This document shows, in pieces, positions 58,613-64,000 of a stretch of DNA of 64,000 nucleotides (its first letter is position 1; every line of letters begins with the position of its first letter). Source of the DNA: Toxorhynchites rutilus septentrionalis (Eukaryota > Arthropoda > Insecta > Diptera > Culicidae). The translations under genes were made by a program, and so were the position numbers. The stretch is from NCBI RefSeq assembly GCF_029784135.1, contig NC_073745.1, positions 107,735,716 to 107,799,715 of the forward strand. Reading direction: 5' to 3'. Below the pieces are notes generated by a model. It was not told the DNA's origin. It did no database searches and worked only from the letters and a program-made list of their open reading frames with translations.

Positions 58613-61600
58613 AATATGAAGGAATGTCAAAATAACTTGTTAAAAAGTTCATATCCACTACAAGTCCTACAAGACACTTGACAAACCATGCAATAAATAT
58701 CTAAGTATAATCATATCTAACTCTCTATTTTCTCGACCCTCAGCTCACAGACGAAATGATCTTATTAAGCTTATTCCCCTGTGAAAATAAAACATTTTTC
58801 ATCGCGGTATTTTTGCTGGAATTGCAAAATCACAAACCCACATAGTTGGGACCGAAAAGTTCCTACTAATTCTATTTACTACAATTGAATAATCGCTTCC
58901 ACCAAAGGGAGGGGTGCTCTCTACTGACCATTTCCATTAATGAGATGCAAACACTTCCTTAACACGAATCGAATCACCCGAAAGTGGGCCGCTCGGAAAG
59001 GACACTTTAATTAAACTTCGTATCACTCGAGCAGCAGACAACGGGGTCGTTTTCGTTTTCCCCAAAGGGTTCTTATATTGGACCAGCAAACAGAGAAATG
59101 TAATCAAAATTAATGAGCCTCTTCAAAACTTTAAGATGAACGAACCGTAAAACTAGCGGCGGTCCAGCCTGGCGCCCCCATCTTTCTCCCCCTCCCCTCC
59201 AGTATCTACTTGTTTCGATACAATGTAGACCACACAGTTCTTGTATTACACGAAGATGAGCTCCAGTTGATTGCCAACCCACTCCTCTTGATAAAATTGA
59301 AGTAACCGTGTTTACTTATTTCTGCAATGCCAGCAACAGTCTCGGCTCGATGGATGAAACGTGTCTCTCAATAGCCGCCCACCTTGTTCCGTTCCTTCGC
59401 TTAACCTGATAAAGAAAGGGTTTATCGATTCATATATGTATTATTGAGTCAGCTTTTAGTTCGCCCCAGGATGTGAGAATGTTATGAATAATCGCCATTC
59501 GATAGCAGCTTTGCTTATCCATTCATGCATCAAAACCAGTATAGCACACACACAAAAAGCATAATGAAGACATCAGCTGCTATAAGAAACGGCGAATGAT
59601 TCCCATGATTTAGTTCGAATGAGTTTCGCATGATTCCGACATGATGCGATAGAAGGCAGAAGGCAAAAAAAACAGTCGAAAGTCACTCGGTAAACCGTAA
59701 TATATCACCACACAACACCCACCGGAAAAGTTATTGATGGAAATCCACTTTCGTCGTCGTTTTTATGCACCCGAACCAATCCTCTTACCAAACACGAGAG
59801 GAAAAAAGCCGTTTCGTTTTTTGTTTACTTCCGCTTCAAAGATCGTACGGTTTAACATTTGTTTTCTGATTACCATCCGTTCTCATTCGTTCGCCGCTCG
59901 CCATCATCTCAAGGCAGAAGTCGGCAGCAGCAAAAATACAAATCCCGTCGTTCACATTCTGGTGCCCAATTCATTCCGGACATCATTCTTCCATTCAGCA
60001 GCTTTCTCCTATTCATCGGAGAGGAAGAAAATGTCCGAACATAAAAATCCATCCCCCGCTCGTCAGGATCGGAGCGCACGAAGAAATCCGGTACAATCTA
60101 TCGGAAAAGTGTTGGCAATAAATCTTTATCTCTTTCTCGCGCGTCATCCACCCCCCGCAACCCGGCGCTCGTGTTGGCAGCTTCTCGCATCGTGTCGAGA
60201 AGAAAAGCGGGGAAATGGTGCTTCTTTCAGGAAAGCTAACCGCTCCTCGCGATGGAACCATGGAAGACTGATGGGTTTCTTATTGCCCCGCGTGTATGGA
60301 CGGAAGGCTGCGCTGAGACGCGCTGTCGGCAGTGATTTATATCCGATATACTCATATTCTGGCGGCTCCTATCACCGGATGTAACACGCCAACGTTGGCG
60401 GCGCTGACTGGCGGCTAGCTGACTTTAGGTGTCATTTTTGCGTCAGGCACTGTTGCACAGACCATCAACACGGGGGATGGTTTGTGGTGCGCTCATAAAA
60501 TGTTTGATTGGTTTTTCCCGATTTATGCTCGAGGGGGCATTGAAAATCCTCAAACATTACATCAATCCGAGATGTTCTTTTGGATATGTTAGGATGTATT
60601 GTTTAAAGCCAAATAAAATTGGGATTGTGAGCGTGATTCCGTTTTATTCATGCACTGAGCTCTGTTTATTCCCATCGGAATCACTGTAGATATCAATTGC
60701 AGCGAATGTTTTGAAATTTATTCATGTGGTGGTCCCCTCGGAAATAGTCTTCGAGTATAATTGAGTTCAAAAGTATCGATTGATATCGGGTAACAGGTAT
60801 TTTGTTTGATTAGCATTGAGCAATTCCAAATGAAATCGACAAATGACAAAACATGAGTATTTTTGATTCGAATGAAAGTTTGTATTCCGTTTGGGTTGAA
60901 GGAAATATGAGTTTTCCGCAGCAATTGGGAATTTTTGACTCAAGCGTAACTTTTGAAAGGGCGTATCGATTTTAGTGGGAGATATCTTTGATAATTTATA
61001 CCTCAAAAACAATGAGTCGTACCGAAATAGTGTCTTAGTAGAAAGAGTTATAGCGTATTGATGTCTAAACATGAAATAATTATACTTATTATATTAGAAA
61101 AAAATATACACTGAGAAAAAAAATTAGTACTCTTTTTTTTATTTACAAAAAAAACTTTAATTTGCAATATTCAAAATACATATTTTTTAACTTTTTTTTA
61201 ATTTTTTCATAAAAAATAGAAGTCATGTAGAAAATTTAAAAAATGGGTCCAAGATGGTAAAACTATTTTTGACGAACTTTGTGGAACATCGAATTTTTAT
61301 GAATTTCCGAAACTTCGAATTTTTGTATGTTAACAATCATTTTTAGCCACAAATTATGATTCCTGATGTGATTTAAAACAAAAAAGCTCATTATAAATCT
61401 CCTTCTAAATGCAGCCATTCTCGAGATATTTTGAAACATATTTCTAATTTATTGTCTATTTTATAGTAAATATTCCCTTCTAATATGTTTGTCGTGCTAT
61501 AACCGTAATGTCCATGAAATTTTATGAAATTGCTTATAATTTCCAACAACTATTCCAAATACATCATCATGGTAAAAATATATGTTTAGGAGCTACGTTG

Positions 61601-61650
61601 AAAATCATTTGAACACATGTGGGTTAATATAGTAGCGATATTAAAAAATG
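58613..61650. other. Low-copy DNA, GC-richer at 59.0-60.5 kb, no gene recognised
   Basis: The longest frame is 59737-60384 on the plus strand (215 codons from ATG). It is highly basic, without domain, signal peptide or repeats, and overlaps a minus-strand frame at 60013-60261. I treat it as unsupported. 61.0-61.65 kb is AT-rich and lies outside the transposon that follows. Confidence 0.4.
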
Positions 61651-61814
61651 TTTTTTTTATCTTAATACAAACTTTTAACATGTTATACATGTTGCGCCAA
61701 CAGAACACAACATTTATAAAAGATAAAAATACAATTCTCTACAATTTGGACAAATAATTCCTATATTTATCGGAGTTTAAGAGATACTAATAATAATACT
61801 AGAATTTTTAGCAT

Positions 61815-63310
61815 TTATTTTTTACACATTATGAAACTTGCTGCATTGTCGTTAGAGTACAACTTTGCTGCTACTTCATTCTCGGATACAAGTACAAAAG
61901 AATGATACTTTTGGGTACCTGGAATTTGTTTGGTGTTATCATACAAGCTACTCAACTCTTCCACACCTTCTTGTGACATATATGAAAATGACAATTTTGT
62001 AAGATAGTCTTCTTTTCGCTTGCTAGCCCAGTCAAATAACGTTTTAGCACGCGTAATTGGATGTTCATGCTGTCTAGCCAAACTAGCTCTTGTTGCCATC
62101 CGTTTTAATGTACCACCCATTGCATCACAAGGTCCTTTGCCGTGTGATGTTGCAAAAAAAAGCCATTCAGCGTCAATGTCGTATTTCGATTTAAACTGAC
62201 ATAAACTCGCAAAATTTTTCCTATTTTTATACTGGGATGCAGCACCATCCGACATGAATTTTATTCTTTTTACCTGCATTTGTTGTTTCAAAAACGTTAC
62301 CAATTTAGAAATAAATACTTGCACAGCTATTGTGTCATGACTTAAAACTTCAGATATAACTACAAAGCTTAAATTTGCCAGAGAACCTTTTTCATCTCTA
62401 TAATGAACAACGAATGGATGGATTGTTGCTTGATCATTGTTCCAGTGATGACTTTGAACTTCATCTTGTAGAACAAATGAATAATTTTCGGAAAAATCGC
62501 AAATCCCAACAACCTCATTTTCTTGCAAATTAGCTTTTATATTGTTAAGAAATGTGGACTGTTGTGTTTCAATGTAATCATGAGTAAGTAATTTTTCTAT
62601 TTTTTTTTTAAAATACGATACAAATTCTTCCACCGGTTTTACAAGAGTTTCTATGTCGCATCGATCAGTAGAAATCCATTGTGCATGAGTGATTTCAATT
62701 AAATTGCGTTCCTGAAGCTCATCTAGAAACCAGATTCCAAACTCGTCCATTGTTGGGTATTTTTTACATTCACGAAGGTAATAGTATTTTGATCTATTTG
62801 ATTTGTTACATAGTATTTTTTCCATATATTCTTTGCATTAAATGTTAAAGGAATATTTTTTGAGACTATGAAGCATAAGATTTACATTTTCATGGAATGT
62901 ACAAACACAAACGTTATGATTTCCTGAACTACTCAGCAATTTGCAATGCTTCGGACGCATTGATGCAAAAGAGCTAAATCCAATTTTGCAATTTGGATTA
63001 AGTTCCTTAAATCTGTTGAAAGTTTCCCGTAATGATGTTATTAATAACCTTTTTTGGATGTATTGACACTTCCCATCTTTGGCTTCAGAAACATAGTCTC
63101 TTTCTCCAGGTAATGATCAACTGATATCGTCGTCATCATAAAATTCCGAAACATGATTTTTAACATCATTACTTAAACTTGGTCCATACATCATCATGCT
63201 GAAACGACTGAAACTATTGATGGTACTTCTTCTAATGTATTTCCTACTGCTGTACTGATCTGCTCTGATCTGAAACGGCATAATCCGCAAATTTTTAAAT
63301 ATGTATCTAA
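61815..63310 (-). pseudogene. Transposase-like protein with putative DDD/E nuclease core, two in-frame stops
   Basis: The intact part runs from ATG 62823-62825 to 61815 (336 residues). The same frame continues upstream through TAA (62838-62840) and TGA (63117-63119), so a longer ancestral protein of nearly 500 residues is evident. Upstream blocks include LPGERDYVSE, KIGFSSFASMRPKHC and HNVCVCTFHENV (possible Cys/His zinc site). In the 336-residue part: CDFSENYSF with D110, FMSDGAASQYKN with D193, and FFATSHGKGPCDAMGGT with D234. The D-D-D/E pattern in beta-strand-like contexts suggests an RNase-H-fold transposase; the C-terminus is helical and less conserved. I recall similar proteins annotated as uncharacterised in aphids and Hydra, but cannot name the superfamily. 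Confidence 0.75.
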
Positions 63311-63515
63311 AAGGATATTACATCCCATTGACTTAAGTTTTCCCAATCATTGACACGGTTAAGAAACGTTTTTCAGATGAACATTTTTTACCGTTTTTCG
63401 GAAACGGTCTACAACACGAAAAAAGTCCATTGTGGTATACTGTTATTCACTCTATAAGGAAGATTGTTCGACTGATGAACGATGTTTGAATATGAGTAAC
63501 TGTATATACATTATA

Positions 63516-63632
63516 GAGGTACCTTAAAGGTTCCTGACTTTATACACCTGTACAGAGGTAGCTTAAAGATACCTGACTTTATATACTTATACCAAGGTAG
63601 CTTAGAAATACCTGACTTCAGGTATAATCTAG
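63516..63632 (+). repeat. Three 39-bp tandem repeats, subterminal in the transposon
   Basis: GAGGTA(C/G)CTTAAAG, then CCTGACTTTATA, recur at 63516, 63555 and 63594 with an exact 39-base step. They lie between the start of the transposase-like frame and the right terminal repeat. Such subterminal arrays often bind transposase in other families, so this is a plausible but untested role. Confidence 0.85.
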
Positions 63633-63779
63633 GCATAACGTAAACAAGTTAATTATATTTGTACCAATAACGTCCGGTTGAATCAACAAGGTGTATTTGT
63701 TGTTGGGATTTCAATTCTACTGTTCGTGTTTTGATTGTGTAACACGAATAATATGTTAAAAGTTTGTATTAAGATAAAA

Positions 63780-64000
63780 GACGGGTGGGTAATGTCGGGG
63801 ACATAACCGGAGTGACGTAGGACAATACAAAGGGGACAGCTTTTGTTAAATATATATTTTAAATATATTGTTTTATTTTGAATACGTGAATACCTACCTA
63901 TCTACCTGAAAAATGGATTAGTTTACTGTTTACTCTTTATGAATATGTTGATGGTTCTGAAAAGAACCTTTGGTGTTGTGTTTTTGTTATCACTCGATTT
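63780..64000. other. Flanking DNA with GTGACGTAGGAC motif
   Basis: It starts GACGGGTGGGTAATGTCGGG and carries GACATAACCGGAGTGACGTAGG. I recall this as a repeated phrase in Aedes but cannot classify it. No gene is visible up to the window edge. Confidence 0.4.

Larger units (their letters stand above)
61655..63779 (-). mobile_element. DNA transposon of unplaced type, ~60-bp terminal inverted repeats
   Basis: 61655-61681 is the exact inverse of 63753-63779 (27 bases; contains TTTTATCTTAATACAAACTT). Weaker inverted similarity continues inward for about 30 bases (to about 61712 and 63722). The repeats enclose one long minus-strand reading frame and a set of 39-bp subterminal repeats on the right. 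No convincing target duplication is visible: left flank AAAAAATGTTTT, right flank GACGGGTGGG. The unit is about 2.1 kb. It is probably inactive because of in-frame stops, but it looks like the youngest protein-coding element in the window. Confidence 0.78.

Overview
The window looks like intergenic or intronic DNA from a mosquito, most likely Aedes-like. This is inferred from the density and type of transposable elements: tRNA-derived SINEs, an ITmD37E-type remnant, irritans-type mariner, Tc1, a Jockey-like LINE, and many TA-flanked MITEs. It also follows from dispersed motifs I associate with Aedes contigs, such as GACGTAGAACTACGTC and a TTACGTAATTTGTGCACCACGCC-type end. No host protein-coding gene could be recognised. 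Nearly all longer open frames lie in repeats, or begin at non-ATG codons in unremarkable DNA.

Layout. 1-7.1 kb: AT-rich non-coding DNA with one perfect 49-bp hairpin. 7.1-9.9 kb: a decayed minus-strand P-element-like gene, interrupted by a pogo-like element that itself contains another MITE. 10.7-13 kb: RTE-like repeat debris, a small SINE, and an internally deleted mariner split by a full-length SINE with target duplications. 13-15.6 kb: unique DNA with one candidate spliced micro-exon. 15.6-19.2 kb: a 142-146-bp tandem repeat, dispersed repeats, a Tc1 fossil and the first copy of a ~770-bp repeat (second copy at 47.6 kb). 19.2-22.6 kb: unique DNA. 22.6-29.6 kb: SINEs, a 93-bp minisatellite element, a mariner MITE, a ~2.8-kb field of diverged AATCTGGAATCTG-like repeats, a mariner-superfamily fossil, and a second locus of the 142-146-bp tandem repeat.

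29.6-31.7 kb: moderately GC-rich unique DNA. 31.7-38.2 kb: a palindromic block with two TATA-like motifs, an ITmD37E fossil, repeat families, a TA-flanked 971-bp element, a SINE and faint LTR-retrotransposon debris. 38.8-41.5 kb: an element with ~230-bp inverted ends beside the 93-bp minisatellite, which carries a clean hAT MITE. 42.5-45.4 kb: unique DNA with one short ORF having a signal-peptide-like start. 45.4-58.6 kb: more MITEs, a Tc1 fossil and a minus-strand Jockey-like LINE carrying two MITEs. 58.6-61.6 kb: unique DNA.

The most interesting object is at the right end (61,655-63,779). It is a ~2.1-kb DNA-transposon-like unit with ~60-bp terminal inverted repeats and subterminal 39-bp repeats. 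It contains a long minus-strand reading frame (two in-frame stops) whose three conserved aspartates suggest an RNase-H-like DDD/E nuclease of a family I cannot place in a standard superfamily. There is no operon-like cooperation between genes here; the structure is explained by successive, often nested, insertions.
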